Origin: Macrobrachium rosenbergii
Taxonomy: Eukaryota > Arthropoda > Malacostraca > Decapoda > Palaemonidae
Direction: 5' to 3'
NCBI RefSeq assembly: GCF_040412425.1
Contig: NC_089783.1
Coordinates: 40,735,125-40,799,124, forward strand
DNA: 64,000 nucleotides
The position numbers and the translations under genes are program-made. The notes beneath the pieces are model-generated. The model worked only from the letters and a program-made list of their open reading frames with translations, was not told the origin of the DNA and searched no databases. Below are positions 46,198 through 61,887 of the stretch, piece by piece. Every line of letters begins with the position of its first letter. Position 1 is the first letter of the stretch.

Positions 46198-46239
46198 GTA
46201 TGTATATGTATGTATGTATATATATATATATATATATAT
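45837..46239 (+). mobile_element. tRNA-derived SINE S3 with (AT)n tail
   Basis: Plus strand: A-box-like GTTGCTAAGCGGCCAAAG (45911-45928) and perfect B box GGTTCAAATCCC (45962-45973). The body has AATTATAATTCCTCCTTGGA and ATTAATCGATATTAAAGCTT, then GTTTATGTGACAAAAATTTA, a CACAC stretch and (TA)n at 46122-46239. A second A-box-like head fragment (45820-45862) precedes it. S3 points away from S2, head to head. Confidence 0.8.
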
Positions 46240-46243
46240 GTAA

Positions 46244-46389
46244 AGGCGATAGCACGAAGGGAAAAGTGAAACGCGGGGTGATGTTAGGCCTTTCGACTTA
46301 CTGTCCTTTACTTAACTAAATAAAGGATACTAAGTCGAAAGGTCTAGCAACCACTCCGTGTTTCACTTTTCCCTTCCTGACTGTTGCCT
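46244..46389. mobile_element. Foldback element, ~68 bp arms
   Basis: Arms 46244-46311 and 46321-46389 are reverse complements with few mismatches: GAAGGGAAAAGTGAAAC / GTTTCACTTTTCCCTTC; CCTTTCGACTTA / TAAGTCGAAAGG; GTCCTTTA / TAAAGGAT. The spacer is about 9 nt. It directly abuts the (TA)n tail of S3. No coding capacity. Confidence 0.88.
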
Positions 46390-46431
46390 ATTTTTATACA
46401 TTCATCACGTTCCATATCTTCGTGATTCATT

Positions 46432-46453
46432 TATACATACATACATACATACA

Positions 46454-46485
<32 letters not shown>

Positions 46486-46502
46486 CAGCATATATAAATA
46501 TA

Positions 46503-46544
<42 letters not shown>

Positions 46545-46580
46545 TATATATATACATATATATATGTATATATATATATT
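46432..46580 (+). repeat. (ATAC)n then (TA)n arrays
   Basis: About 12 ATAC units at 46432-46482, then TA-rich arrays with ATAC/ATAAAT breaks to about 46580. Confidence 0.96.
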
Positions 46581-47045
46581 TGTTCGTCGAATCTCGCATC
46601 GAGAATGGCTAATATGTGAGGAAACGAATTTTATATTTACTTCCAAGCTTTTCAAATACATCGCAAATTTATATGAAATGCGTTACTTCACTTCACGGTA
46701 TAAATTACACCTGAAACAAAGAAAGAGTTAATCCAAAACTCTTATGTAAAGCGAGAGGAATTATTCACCCTAATGCCAACACTTACTGCCTCGGAGCAGA
46801 CGGTGTCGGGTCTTAATGTCCCATTTACAGAGGTTAACTGTACCCTTTAGGCGAAGCAGCAGTACTTCAGCTTAAGTTGCATGTCCTCGCAGGCTCGTTT
46901 ATCAGTGATATGACCTCAACAAGGCAAACGTTGTTGCCTTTTGGATTCGTTTAATTCTCTCATCCGCCTCATCAGAATTGTCATGAGACTTCAGGGGGAA
47001 TTATCGAATATTAGGTAGGATTTAGACCCTTTGCTAAGCTATGTT
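46581..47045. other. No gene seen
   Basis: Somewhat GC-richer unique sequence without an open exon that I can support. Confidence 0.45.
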
Positions 47046-47346
47046 TTTTAGTTTTCTGAAAAGGAAACTATTGTGTCGGCTTTGTCTGCCCGTCCGCACT
47101 TTTTCTGTCCGCCCTCAGATCTTAAAAACTACTGAGGCTAGAGGGCTGCAAATTGGTATGTTGATCATCCACCCTCCAATCATCAAACATACCAAATTGC
47201 AGCTCTCTAGCCTAGGTAGTTTTTATTTTGTTTAAGGTTAAAGTCAGCCACAATCGTGCTTCTGGCAACAATATAGGATAGGCTACCACAGGGCCTTGGT
47301 TAAAAACTCGATTGCGCCGAAGAAACTTCGGCGCGTTTTCACTTGT
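47046..47346 (+). mobile_element. Hairpin-rich element family H, copy 3 (internal deletion)
   Basis: Starts TTTTAGTTTTCTGAAAAGGAAAC and ends CTTCGGCGCGTTTTCACTTG. The ~35 bp internal inverted pair is intact. About 85-100 bp are missing between AGGGCCTTGGTTAAA and AACTCGATTGCG relative to copies 1 and 4. Confidence 0.88.
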
Positions 47347-47660
47347 TTTGTTTGTTTATTTGTTCTGGAACAGGGGGATATTAGTGTGTTTCTGTCGCCC
47401 GTGTGTCTATACAAATCAGAACTGTACAGGAAAATCCTTACTCAAGTTAAAATAACATAATGATATCAGAGAGGATTTCGTTATCCATGACATTAACACT
47501 ATATATATATAAATTATATAGACAATCACATGGATACCAGCACAACTCACATATATGAAATGTACACAGTTTAAATAAGGTATCTTTAAAAAATTACAGG
47601 AAAATAACAGTACCAGGTGACCCCATAACGTGGAAGGAAATTATTGTAGTGAATTTCATA

Positions 47661-47742
<82 letters not shown>
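47661..47742 (+). repeat. (CA)n-(GA)n array
   Basis: About 9 CA units followed by about 30 GA units. Confidence 0.98.
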
Positions 47743-47744
<2 letters not shown>

Positions 47745-48985
47745 CAATAGTTAATGAGGACGTGAATCTCAGAGCAAATGAAGTAAAATGGAGAGACTTT
47801 ATATGAGAAGAACGAAACTTGGTTCGATGGAGTGAACACTTACAGGATTAGTCCAGTATGGAGGACAAATTCACATAAAAGTTGCATGTCACAGGAGTGG
47901 GAAGTTAGTTTTCTGTTAGTTTGATCATTCTCGTAAAATGTTTAAGAATGGAAATACAAAGTTAATGGACTTCATATGCAACTTCTGATCTAATTACAAT
48001 GTTGGCAGAGAGGTTTTGGCAAAAACAGACACTCTTGCTACTACAGAAATAATAGAAAAAAGATGATTATGTGAAATTCAATATTTATTTCAGGTTTATT
48101 CCCATTTTTATATATAAACAAAATAAGCATTTTGTACAACACTGCTAGCTCAACGTTCTAAAAGTAGATTGGTTTAAAAATGACGGCAGCTTCTGTTCTA
48201 TAGCTACACATTTTAAAAGCACTTCTTCATTCAGTTTCAATTTGAATCCCTATTTCCATTTCTTTTCTTAATAGGTTTTCCACAGATATAAAGATCGTTA
48301 TTTTTATTTTATAGTCTATGAACTACCAACGCCGAATGAGGAAATATAACATATTTTCCGAATAGAACCATTATGGAAAAGACTTAGGGACACGAACTGA
48401 AAAGATATAGAAAAAAGTTTTGAAGTTAGAGCTTCCTCTTTACGACGTAAAGTCGGTAAAATCGATGAACTAATTTGCAGTCTTCCAGTGGATTTAACTT
48501 TCCGCTCTTTATGCCTAGTAAATTTTCCCTTTTATTTCCAAAAGACCTTTTCCTCGAAATGAGCTAATCGAGATGTTAAAATATGTTGTCGTGGTATAAT
48601 ATTAGCCTTCTCTATCTCACAGCAGCCTATAAAGGAAAGTCAATTTGCCGGATAAGATTTAATAAGATTGGATTAAAGAGTTGAGTTAACGTCTATAATT
48701 TGTATATTTAAAGCCAAAATAGAAAATGTGAACGTATTTTCTAAATACATTGTTAATTGTATTAGCAAAAAATATTACAACATAAATTGAAATGCTTTTC
48801 AAAAAGTTAATTTGCATTTCATTCTAATAGTTTTTCATATTGGTTTTGATAAATATATGGGTCTACTATTCTAGAGTACTTATAAACGGAATTTTAAACA
48901 AACATATGAAAAATAGTTCTGTAGAATGAAAGGGATATGCCTACTCTATGTTTACAAAAATGTCCCATTACATGTTAGTGCATAA
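47743..48985. other. No gene seen
   Basis: AT-rich unique sequence with no repeats of note. Confidence 0.5.
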
Positions 48986-48990
48986 TAACC

Positions 48991-48998
48991 TAATATAT

Positions 48999-49068
<70 letters not shown>

Positions 49069-49071
49069 ACA

Positions 49072-49122
<51 letters not shown>
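48991..49122. repeat. (AT)n array with ATGTATAC centre
   Basis: Two AT tracts on either side of ATGTATACATATATGTAT. Confidence 0.97.
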
Positions 49123-49128
<6 letters not shown>

Positions 49129-49744
49129 CGTACATAATATAATGTTCCTTACACTTTCAAGTCTAAGTTAAACTTTTCAAGAGTAAGCAGTTCTATGTTT
49201 AAGACACAAGTCTGTTCCTAACTATAAAACTTCCCTTTCCTTGTTGTTTCCTGCTTTGAAGACTGAAAGCATCTTTCTTTGGATCTTTTGTAGACGAGGT
49301 ATACACCTAGCTTTTACAACTACCTGTTATGAATATTCAAAACATATCGAGTTTCCTGTTCATTGTGCTCATGAAGCCATGGCGTTGGACGACCAAAATC
49401 AGAATAAGATGCATTACTTATAGTTCTTACACAATTTTTATTCCCACTTTTGTGAGTAAATTTAGTAGTCCAAAAGGTAAAATAACAAAGAATTATACGA
49501 ATAAGTACTAGAAGAGTTACGCGAGTTAACATTAAATTTGTTCAGTCTTGAGAGAAGAGCATTTTATTTGCCAAAAATTACAAGTCTCCTTGAGTCTTCC
49601 TTTTCTTGAAGTCTGAGTTGTATATGATTAGTACTCCGAGTCCATATCTAATGATGATGTCGTAGGCAATGCTACTTCCCCTTGGAAATTTAACTAATTT
49701 CCTTAAGATTTGGGACTTCTTCTCTACCACAACGTATAATAGAG

Positions 49745-49845
49745 ATTATGATCCTATGTAGCATGGCTGAGTTAGTGCTACGGTGCTCGGCTGAAGACTG
49801 CTGGACCATATTCTACTCCCAGCTCGTACAGCTGTAAATATATAC
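49745..49845 (+). mobile_element. Possible eroded tRNA-derived SINE head
   Basis: GTAGCATGGCTGAGTTAGTG at 49757-49776 resembles an A box. About 45 nt on, ATATTCTACTCCCAGC sits where GGTTC-A-TCCC would be expected, so the B box is eroded. No tail or body is recognised. Low certainty. Confidence 0.25.
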
Positions 49846-50040
49846 CAGCCAAGATCGAGTTAAGAAAACGTGAAGGACATACACAACAAAAAATAATGGA
49901 AGGGTACGGATATTGAGCCATCTGTGACGATGAATGTAAAAGCTGTAAACTGAATGGGTACTGGGGATAGAACTATGTACAGAAAATGCGAACTAAATGG
50001 GTATTTTAACGAGAGTGCTTATAAAATTGAGCTCATTTTG

Positions 50041-50042
<2 letters not shown>

Positions 50043-50104
<62 letters not shown>
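50043..50104 (+). repeat. (GA)n microsatellite
   Basis: About 31 GA units. Confidence 0.98.
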
Positions 50105-50106
<2 letters not shown>

Positions 50107-50116
50107 TTAGTGACAA

Positions 50117-50229
50117 TAAGAGAGAGAGAGACACTAGCAGTAATGAAAATATATTTGGTGAATACTATATCATAAGAGAGAGAGACGCTAGCAGTAATGA
50201 AAATATGTTTGGTGAATACTATATCATTT
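50117..50229 (+). repeat. Two-copy tandem repeat, ~57 bp unit
   Basis: AAGAGAGAGAGA-GAC(A/G)CTAGC followed by AGTAATGAAAATAT and TTGGTGAATACTATATCAT appears twice (50117-50173 and 50174-50229) with two or three differences. Confidence 0.93.
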
Positions 50230-50296
50230 TGAACATACCTGGTTTCATTTTCACCGGACTCCAAATACTTTGAACCTTCTGGTTGAGAGAAGAAAT

Positions 50297-50685
50297 AAGT
50301 ACAACATGCGCCGAAGTTTCTTCGGCGCAACCGAGTTTTCTGTACAGCGCATAATCAAGGCCACCGAAAATAGATCTATCTTTAGGTGGTCTCGGTATAA
50401 TGCCTTATGAGTCGCTGCCCATGAAACTCTCAGCCGGCCGTGGTGGCCTGTGTTGTTGCGTTGCCTGAAGCACGATTGTGGCTAACTTTAACCTTAAATA
50501 AAATAAAACTACTAAGGCTAGAGGGCTGTAATTTTGTATGTTTGATAACTGGAGGTTGGATGACCAACATAACCATTTGCAGCCATCTAGTGTCAATACT
50601 TTTTAAGATCTGAGGGCGGACAGAAAAAAGTGCGGATGGACAGAAAGAGCCGGCACAATAGTTTTCTTTTCAGAAAACTAAAATT
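50297..50685 (-). mobile_element. Hairpin-rich element family H, copy 4
   Basis: Inverted and apparently full length. It begins (plus strand) ATGCGCCGAAG-TTT-CTTCGGCGCA, has the second palindrome ACCGAAAATAGATCTATCTTTAGGTGG, and ends GTTTTCTTTTCAGAAAACTAAAA. The internal pair is more diverged than in copies 1 and 3. A minus-strand frame of 63 codons here is not a gene. Confidence 0.88.
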
Positions 50686-52195
50686 GGCTACATGGATATG
50701 GGAAAAACACTAAGATAACAAAAATCCTAAAAACAACATCACGCAATGCAACAATCATTTATTTTTATGCGTTGTTAAAAACATTCCAAGTACCGTTTTG
50801 CCTTCCCGTCTCGATAATTCGCCCATGCATTTTGCATCTAGTTTTATGTCTGTTTTCCATCATCCCTCCATTGCAGTAATTGCCTCTCCTCAAAAGCATC
50901 GTGTAATTCGCATTCCATAATGACTGCTGCAAGAGCAATATCCCCAGGCTGTTAATTACGTTATTCTTGGATGATCTCGTCTGTATTGCAGTCGATTGCA
51001 ATGTGTTTTTCATTTCCCATATAGAATGAGACAATACTCTTCACAAGAATGGAAAAACTCAGGGAATAGAAAAAAGGTATATCCTGTTAGTGTTAGACTA
51101 TGCCTGTTTCAAAAATTTCATAGCTGATTTTTTCACATTTGTATTATTCTCTTAGAAAATTTATGCATTTTTGAGATTTACCGATACACTGTAATTCTTA
51201 TCACATATATGAAATGACGATAAAAATCTTTTTAGTTACAAGATATGCCAGCTGGAAGACTTTTTCACATAAGTGTTTGTTTCATAAAATAAAATTCCGG
51301 GTTTTAATTTATCAATCCATTGTTGCCGCTACAGACAGCTCTTTACCAATAACATAACTGATCTCTTTGAGTTTCATCGACTTCTGGTATGATTAAATAT
51401 CATGGTGGCCTGGCATATTTTGTTCCCGATGAGAAATGAGAGCAACACTAGCAGGAGACTATCATAGGGCGAAGATGACTTTAGTGAAACTAAGGCATTT
51501 CTGTATAATGCTTCTGCTGAATTTGTATGACTAAATACCTCCTAAATTGGAAAGATTACTTTAGTAAAAGGAATATGTTACGTAACCTTTTAAATGACAC
51601 AATGTATTGTATTATTTTTTTTTAATTTTCAGTTCACGTCAATTATATACTCTCAATGACTCAATACATATTTACTATAACCTTTTATTAATGTTTTAAA
51701 AAGAGAAAATATGAAAACAAGACTCATTTCAGATTGGGTTTCGACATGCCTTCACAAAAATTCTCTGATTACAGATTCATTGTCCTTTCCGCCAATCAAA
51801 AAATCTATGAAACAATTTGTTCTGCCATCACAGTCGAAAATGTTATTCAAAATATTTATAGGAACTACGCCATAGGCCCTATTCATCCCTCCAAACTCCA
51901 ATTAAAAAAGTGAAAGAAACAGATAAAGGAAACGCACTCCAATCCTGACCCTGCACATGAAGTCCATTATTACTTAGAGGAAAAGCGTGATTGGGACGGA
52001 AATGATTTTTGGGGGGTCCCTGTATTGGGATTTTAAGGAACAAAAAAAAAAGAAAAAAATAAGGATTTCATTTAAGTAAAAAAAATAAGGTTTATCTGTT
52101 GAGTTTATTCCAGAGCACATTCACTCAGATACTCAACACTGATGATACTTAAAACTTGGTTACTCTATGTACATTTCAACGCGCCCCAACCCCCA
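50686..52195. other. No supported gene
   Basis: Contains an 89-codon minus-strand frame (51034-50765) without motif or splice support. Otherwise unique AT-rich sequence. Confidence 0.45.
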
Positions 52196-52233
<38 letters not shown>

Positions 52234-52264
52234 GCGAACTCTGGTTATATATTTAACGACGTGA

Positions 52265-52321
<57 letters not shown>

Positions 52322-52393
52322 GAATATTAGAAATTAAATTATTACACCTCCTATTACATAATATTATTATTATCATTATTATTATTATTATTG
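52196..52393 (+). repeat. (CA)n, (GA)n and (ATT)n microsatellite cluster
   Basis: (CA)n at 52196-52232, (GA)n at 52267-52318 and (ATT)n at about 52358-52393 within 200 bp. Confidence 0.97.
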
Positions 52394-52918
52394 ACAGTTC
52401 CTTTCGTGTTTCCGTGCCTAGGAGACTGAGAGAACAAGTGAAAATTTTCGCTTCATTACATTTTAAAAATTTCATCAGAAGAGGGTCCAAGATGACTAGT
52501 TGAAAATTCAACATTATCTATCTATCTATTTATATACCTAAACATTTTTTTTCCTTCTCTTGTCACCTTATTAGCACTTCTCACCATCAAACATTATAAG
52601 AAGTGAGGTAGCCATATTTAAAAAAAAGACAATACAGTTGTTTGTAAATCATCACTTGGCAGACCCCCAAAGGTCTTTACATCACCCTGGGTCGTCATCA
52701 TTCACGGTCTGTCTTCCTCTGAACCCTGGCTATTTTCACCCCCTTCGTATTTCCTTTCTTATCCCTGAACGCGCCGCTATGCCTCGTCCGTCATAAAGCT
52801 GTCACAGGTCGCAATAACTTTTTAGTAGATGCATTGTCTGCTGTCAGCAGAAGTTTTAAGGCTTGGCACCGGGAATTCTTTTTGTTCTCTTATGGGAAGT
52901 TTCTTGTTCCTTTATATA

Positions 52919-56676
<3,758 letters not shown>

Positions 56677-56765
56677 CCAAAGACAAAACAGTAAATAAAG
56701 TTTGATTTAAGAATGTAAGCGACTCATTACCGGGAGGGGGTTTGTACAGTTTAATGTAATACTAA

Positions 56766-56770
<5 letters not shown>

Positions 56771-56843
<73 letters not shown>

Positions 56844-56850
56844 ACACACA
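56771..56850 (+). repeat. (TC)n-(CA)n array
   Basis: About 19 TC units, then about 19 CA units with one TA break. Confidence 0.98.
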
Positions 56851-57298
56851 TCATTTAACAATGTATATAAAGAGTATTTCATAAAGCGACAAAACCTTTT
56901 GTACATAAAGCAAAATACCTTGTATTCGATTTCCATTAACGTTTCATACTAATGCACTGAAATGCACCCGAAAAAATATTCCATCAGGCACATTTTGATA
57001 AGATAAAATCTTTTAAAACATGTTTTCATTTCAGCAGAGTAATAACACCATTGCTTGGCAACGTTTATTTCATTTTTTAAATTGGTATGGAAAAAATGTC
57101 ATCCTATTGTTGGATTTCATAACATTCTATTCTCTCTCCACATTATGATGGTGAACATATTTTGTGATCTTCTTAGGTAGTTAACACCCCATCACATTTC
57201 TTTTAAGCGTTCAGCGTCATACCCTGTAACTATTTGTCATCTGAAGGTATTTTTTAATTTTTTAGCCACTGTCGATAAATTTATATTAAGATGAATAC

Positions 57299-57300
<2 letters not shown>

Positions 57301-57380
<80 letters not shown>
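57301..57380. repeat. (AT)n array
   Basis: About 39 AT units. The frame starting at 57389 just to the right has no support. Confidence 0.98.
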
Positions 57381-57383
<3 letters not shown>

Positions 57384-57919
57384 TTCATGTGAATGTACAA
57401 GGGCATGTATATGCTAATATCTTTAATTCATATCCTCCTGTTATACCTTTATGGATCGAAGCTATTCATAATTTTAACATACTATCTTTAAAAGTTCTCA
57501 GTAACCAAACATTCTGTGCAGTCGCTTCGTATATTCCTTTCCTTCGGCTTATTACTCTGAAAAGAATCTTGTTCACTGGCCAAAGTAATTTTGATAGTTC
57601 ACTGGTCAAAGTTATTTTTATACATAATTTCTTTCTGAATTTTTTTTATCCCTTTAACTCGTTGTTTCATTGTTTGTGACGTTAAACTATTCATGAACAT
57701 GGATATCTAGAGGCTCTGGGTCTGTTACTAAGCTATTCGGCCCTCTTTAATCACACTGACTAATAGTTGGGTATTATTCTTATGTGGATACCCGTAAGAC
57801 CCAGTACTCATAACCCCATAGCAGAAGTCTGTAGAAAATAAAACCTTTTTGTTGGAAGAAGAACTCAGAGGAAAACGCGATGTAACCAATAGATTCTTTT
57901 ATCTTTCTATCAATCCATG

Positions 57920-58066
<147 letters not shown>

Positions 58067-58531
58067 AATCCCGTCGCAATAACGAATTTGTGTATTTAAT
58101 CAATTGCCTTCCCGTGTGCAGCATGCCAGCCAAAAGAAATAACAGATAACAAACACGTTAATAGACAATAACAATTCGAGGAATGCTGTATCTCCATATT
58201 CATACATTTCGGGGAAGCGAAAACGAAAGTTTACAAGACACTGGAGAAGACGGTGCCCGGTCGAGCATGGCCATATCTCAGGACATGGGAATATCAACAT
58301 TCCGAAAAGAACTTCGGTTGCAATATTAATGCTTGCGTTAAGACGTGCATAAAGTTTGAGGTCGGTCAAAATTTGTGAACCGTTACCAAAGGCCATTAGA
58401 GTTTGGCTAGCGGAAGTTCTTTGTATTAAAGGAGAACAGGAAAATGATATATCACTCGGGAAGGGTAGAAATTCATTTTATAAGTATGGAGTATGAAAGA
58501 TGGATAGAGAGGGAGGAACGATAAGTTTCAC
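58067..58531. other. No supported gene
   Basis: A 98-codon minus-strand frame (58396-58100) is open but has no start, splice or motif support. Otherwise unique sequence up to the Mutator-like element. Confidence 0.4.
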
Positions 58532-58705
58532 TGTAATTTCACCACAGTAATTTCATCGTAGTAATTTCATTGCGGTAATTACATATTAGACATTTTCATT
58601 GCAATGGAATTACGTTGCAATACATTACACTGTCAGTAATTTCATTGCTTTTTTTTTCATCGCAAGGTAAAAACATCACAGAACAATATTTATTTTGAAA
58701 AAATG
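58532..58705 (+). repeat. Left TIR of the MULE
   Basis: Begins TGTAATTTCACCACAGTAAT and contains TTAGACATTTTCATTGCAAT. It matches the right TIR in reverse complement with scattered changes and one missing ~15 bp subunit. Confidence 0.9.
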
Positions 58706-58932
58706 TAAGAATATTCAAAGGAAAAACATCACACCTCAAGATATAAAAAGGTACAAAAAGGTGATATTTATTAAAAATTATTTATTCATCTACTAATACA
58801 AATTAATACATGTTATTATGTAACAATATGTAAAGAAATTTAAAGGTAAACTAAAAATATAAATTATTCTAAAAAAAGGCATTTAAACGAATGTCATCAA
58901 TACTCAAAAAGAAAAATTATGAGCAATTCCCC

Positions 58933-60240
58933 TTAGAAGTCCAGTAGTTCGTGATTTTCGAAGTTATTGACTATGCGTTGGATTCTTACGGTACAATCCA
59001 TACATATTTTTTTTTTACGACGAAGAATGTCTGAACCAGCAGTATACTGTTCCATTATTGCTTCATTTCTTGATTGTTCTTTCTTCAAAATGTCTAAAAA
59101 TTTCCAGATCGTAGGATGAGATGCGCCAATCAACTCGCTGAACGATCGATGCCAGCCTTCACAAGAATTGTGAGTTTTAGAGGCACCTTAATGCTTGGCA
59201 GCGTCAAAACAATTTCATAATCATGATCAAATCGAGGAAGTCGACGTACTGAGCTACGGTTTGAGCGTCCAATCCACGTATCCTCTATGTAATCTAAGAC
59301 AGGCTGGGCTTCTTCAGGATAATCATTATTATGGATTAAATATTCAAATAAACCTACTACATCTAAGACAAGCACAAATGCAATTGCAGTAATCATACGC
59401 ATTTTTAATGTTGAGTCTGCATCAGTTTTGTACAACTGTTGTACTGAATGGATCGAAATAAACATTTGGAAAAATAACAAAAACAACCTTTTTGATCTGA
59501 ATTAGAAAAAACTGTTCTGAAAGCATTAACTGCTGCGAGTCATTATTGTGTCTGGTGATAAGGATGGCTCTAAGCTTTTGTTCTGACAAAAGCTTCTTCT
59601 TCAGTTTGTTTGGCCATTAAAACATAAACAAGAGACAAAACATCGCCATTCATGATACCATGTATTGTGTAGGCAGCTGCTTGAATTAAGGGGGTACTGT
59701 TCTTTAAGTCCCATCTGCATACCAACTGTTTGCACTGGATAGTACTTGTAGATTACTTTGAGTCGAAAATAAAATAATTTGGTCTGGTCCATCACCACTG
59801 TCGAACAGAAGAAAAGGTTGATTTGCTTGTGTTACCTTGTAGTCAGGAGGTATGTTTAACTGGAGTAAACATGCTGGATTTACAGGGTCCTGTGCCGTTA
59901 CGTTTCTAACATTTCGAATATTCCTTTTTAAGTACTGGAGGGTTCGTAGCTGACCAGCAACTGCTTGGGATACCCCAAAGTATGCCTGGGTTGCGATGCA
60001 ATGCATTGTTTCCTGAGTCGAAATGGCTTTTTTTTACGTGGCCTTCATCACTCTAGCAGCTTTAACACGAGCATCATTGCCTGCTTGATTGTGTTCTCCA
60101 AATCGTTCTGCAATGGATTCTCCATTTGTATGAACTCTTGCGTGGAACACAGTTGTATAAACTTGATCACATTTCCAAATAGTATTTTCTCCACTTGTCC
60201 TCTCTCTCACAAATAGATTTCCATTATCAATGAGCTTTTT
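58933..60240 (-). pseudogene. MULE transposase pseudogene with FLYWCH-type N-terminal region
   Basis: Minus-strand pieces in order. FLYWCH-like: NTIWKCDQVYTT-VFHARVHTN, where the second zinc Cys seems replaced by Phe, then FGEHNQAGND. After a break at an A8 run (60035-60028): LRTLQYLKRNIRNVR ... PFLLFDSGDGPDQIILFSTQ ... SWYADGT. After a break near 59705: IQAAAYTIHGIMNGDVLSLV and VYVLMAKQTEEE. A gap near 59545-59590 follows. Then AFRTVFSNSDQKGCFCYFSK and, after a shift, QLYKTDADSTLKMRMITAIA ... VLDYIEDTWIGRSNR. After a shift near 59165: EGWHRSFSELIGASHPTIWK and FLDILKKEQSRNEAIMEQYT. At least four frame breaks and the lost Cys mean it is inactive. Family assignment rests on recalled MULE motifs (ADGTF, EGWH, HPTIWKF). 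Confidence 0.85.
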
Positions 60241-60527
60241 CTGTTTTCTTATGTTTAAGACTTACTGAAGAGTCATTTTGAGGGATTGTGAGTGTGTTCT
60301 TTTTAAGAAAAATGGCAAACAAAAACCGAAAACTTTAAGAAGCAATTTCTTATATAGGAAAAATAGTAGGCAGGACTTGAGCAAAGAAGCAGGTGAATTG
60401 GAATGGTTTAGTAATTAGAAAATTGCGAACTAGGACTATATAGAGTGAATTGTCTTTTATGGGCAATTAGATAATTAAGGGGAATTGTCCATAAATAAGA
60501 TTTGCTTTTTTTTTTTACCTTTGAATC

Positions 60528-60721
60528 TATATTTTTTTCAGAATAAATATTGTTGCGTGATGGTTTTACGCTGCGGTGAAAAAACAAGCGATGAAATTAC
60601 TGAAGATGTAATGTAATGCAACGTAATTACATTGCAATGAAAATGTCTAATATGTAATTACCATGCGATAAAATTACTGCAATGAAATTACCACGATGAA
60701 ATTACTGCGATGAAATTACCG
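60528..60721 (-). repeat. Right TIR of the MULE
   Basis: Plus-strand end reads CGATGAAATTACTGCGATGA followed by AATTACCGG. Reverse complement of 58532-58705 with one extra ~15 bp subunit. Confidence 0.9.
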
Positions 60722-61460
60722 GACACCGAACGGTAATAGCCTAAGTAGAAAAATGCACGGGACTTTCAAAGGCTCTGAGATAGAAAACTACGGCCAGCGA
60801 GTGAAAAGAAGTAGAATGAAGATACATCGTCATCGATGATAAAGCCACAGATTGACGTATAATGGGAATGGTTCGAAATCAAGGGAAGATCAATAGAATG
60901 AAAATAAAGAAAAGTGTTTCAAAGGAAGAGAATAACTTGGTTACTATTTATAAGAGGGAAGCCAGAGAGGTGTAATTCTAAAGAGAAGCGTCACGCAATA
61001 TGCGCGCGCAGATCTAATTACCACTGGATTATTTTTCATAGTATCAACAGTATTAACATCCTCCGTCTAGCATCTTTTTTTTCCGACGCTTATGACCCTT
61101 TATCAAATAGTTTTACCTTGACCAATTCTTCAGAGTCACAGGTAAATTTAAAGATAAATAAAGAGGTGTACTACAGTGCTCTGTGCACAAATCCTTCTCC
61201 AACAGAGTGACAGCAGTTATAATGTGCAAAAGCACCATCTGGTTCTTTACCAGCTCTATTAACACGGTGAAATAGTCACTCAGCACTTACGATTTCCTGG
61301 ACATCAGCCAGAGCAAGCGGAGCGCAATGACTCTTGAATACAGTATATTGCGACTCTCCATAATGGGTTGCCATAGACTGAAGTGTAAACTATCATTTTG
61401 CTCTCAACAGGTAATTTCGCGAGTAAAAGTTTCATGTCCCACAATTTGCTGGGTAAGGCG

Positions 61461-61465
<5 letters not shown>
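60722..61465. other. No supported gene
   Basis: Unique sequence. The frames at 60914-61210 and 61327-61521 lack support, the latter running into a CT array. Confidence 0.45.

Positions 61466-61514
<49 letters not shown>
61466..61514 (+). repeat. (TC)n microsatellite
   Basis: About 24 TC units. Confidence 0.98.
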
Positions 61515-61517
<3 letters not shown>

Positions 61518-61689
61518 TTAGAAAATCCCCTGATATAACAACATTTCTCCGGTCAAATGGAGGTAATTTCAACGCTCAAAAATATAGCAGTAGAGTGATG
61601 TTCTTTATCTTACAGATTTGGTGCTCAAAAAGAGAAAAAAGCCAACAACGCAGAATACTTATGTACATACGCTGATTGATTGTTAGAAT

Positions 61690-61887
61690 CAAGGCCAAGA
61701 GAGACAAGGTCTGCTCACTTCGCCCCAAATCCGCCAAGTAGGCGGAGCTTTGTCTACCTCCTTATTGCGTCAGCAGGTGAATTGCCGTAATGGGCAGGTA
61801 CCTCTAAGATACGTCATCGCCTACGTAGTTACCCCGGGTGGGAAGCGACTCCACCCAACTGGGTAGACCTTGTCTCTCTTGGCCTTG
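61690..61887. mobile_element. Small element with perfect 23-bp TIRs
   Basis: 61690-61712 (CAAGGCCAAG ... AGGTCT) is the exact reverse complement of 61865-61887. The 198 bp unit is GC-richer than its surroundings and has an internal hairpin CCGCC-AAGTA-GGCGG (61731-61745). Both flanks carry AGAAT close to the ends (left abutting, right offset by 3), so a target duplication is uncertain. No coding capacity. MITE-like. Confidence 0.82.

Larger units (their letters stand above)
58532..60721 (-). mobile_element. Decayed Mutator-like element (MULE) with long terminal inverted repeats
   Basis: About 2.2 kb. The left TIR (58532-58705) and right TIR (60528-60721) are reverse complements. Shared blocks include TAATTTCATCG-AGTAATTTCA, TAATTACATATTAGACATTTT followed by CATTGCAATG, and AACAATATTTATTTTGAAAAAA. 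Each terminus is itself a short tandem of TAATTTCAT(C/T)GCAG-like ~14-15 bp units, with one more unit on the right. Between them lies a broken transposase on the minus strand. Long TIRs plus a FLYWCH/MULE protein place it in the Mutator superfamily. I could not see a convincing 9-bp target duplication. Confidence 0.85.
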
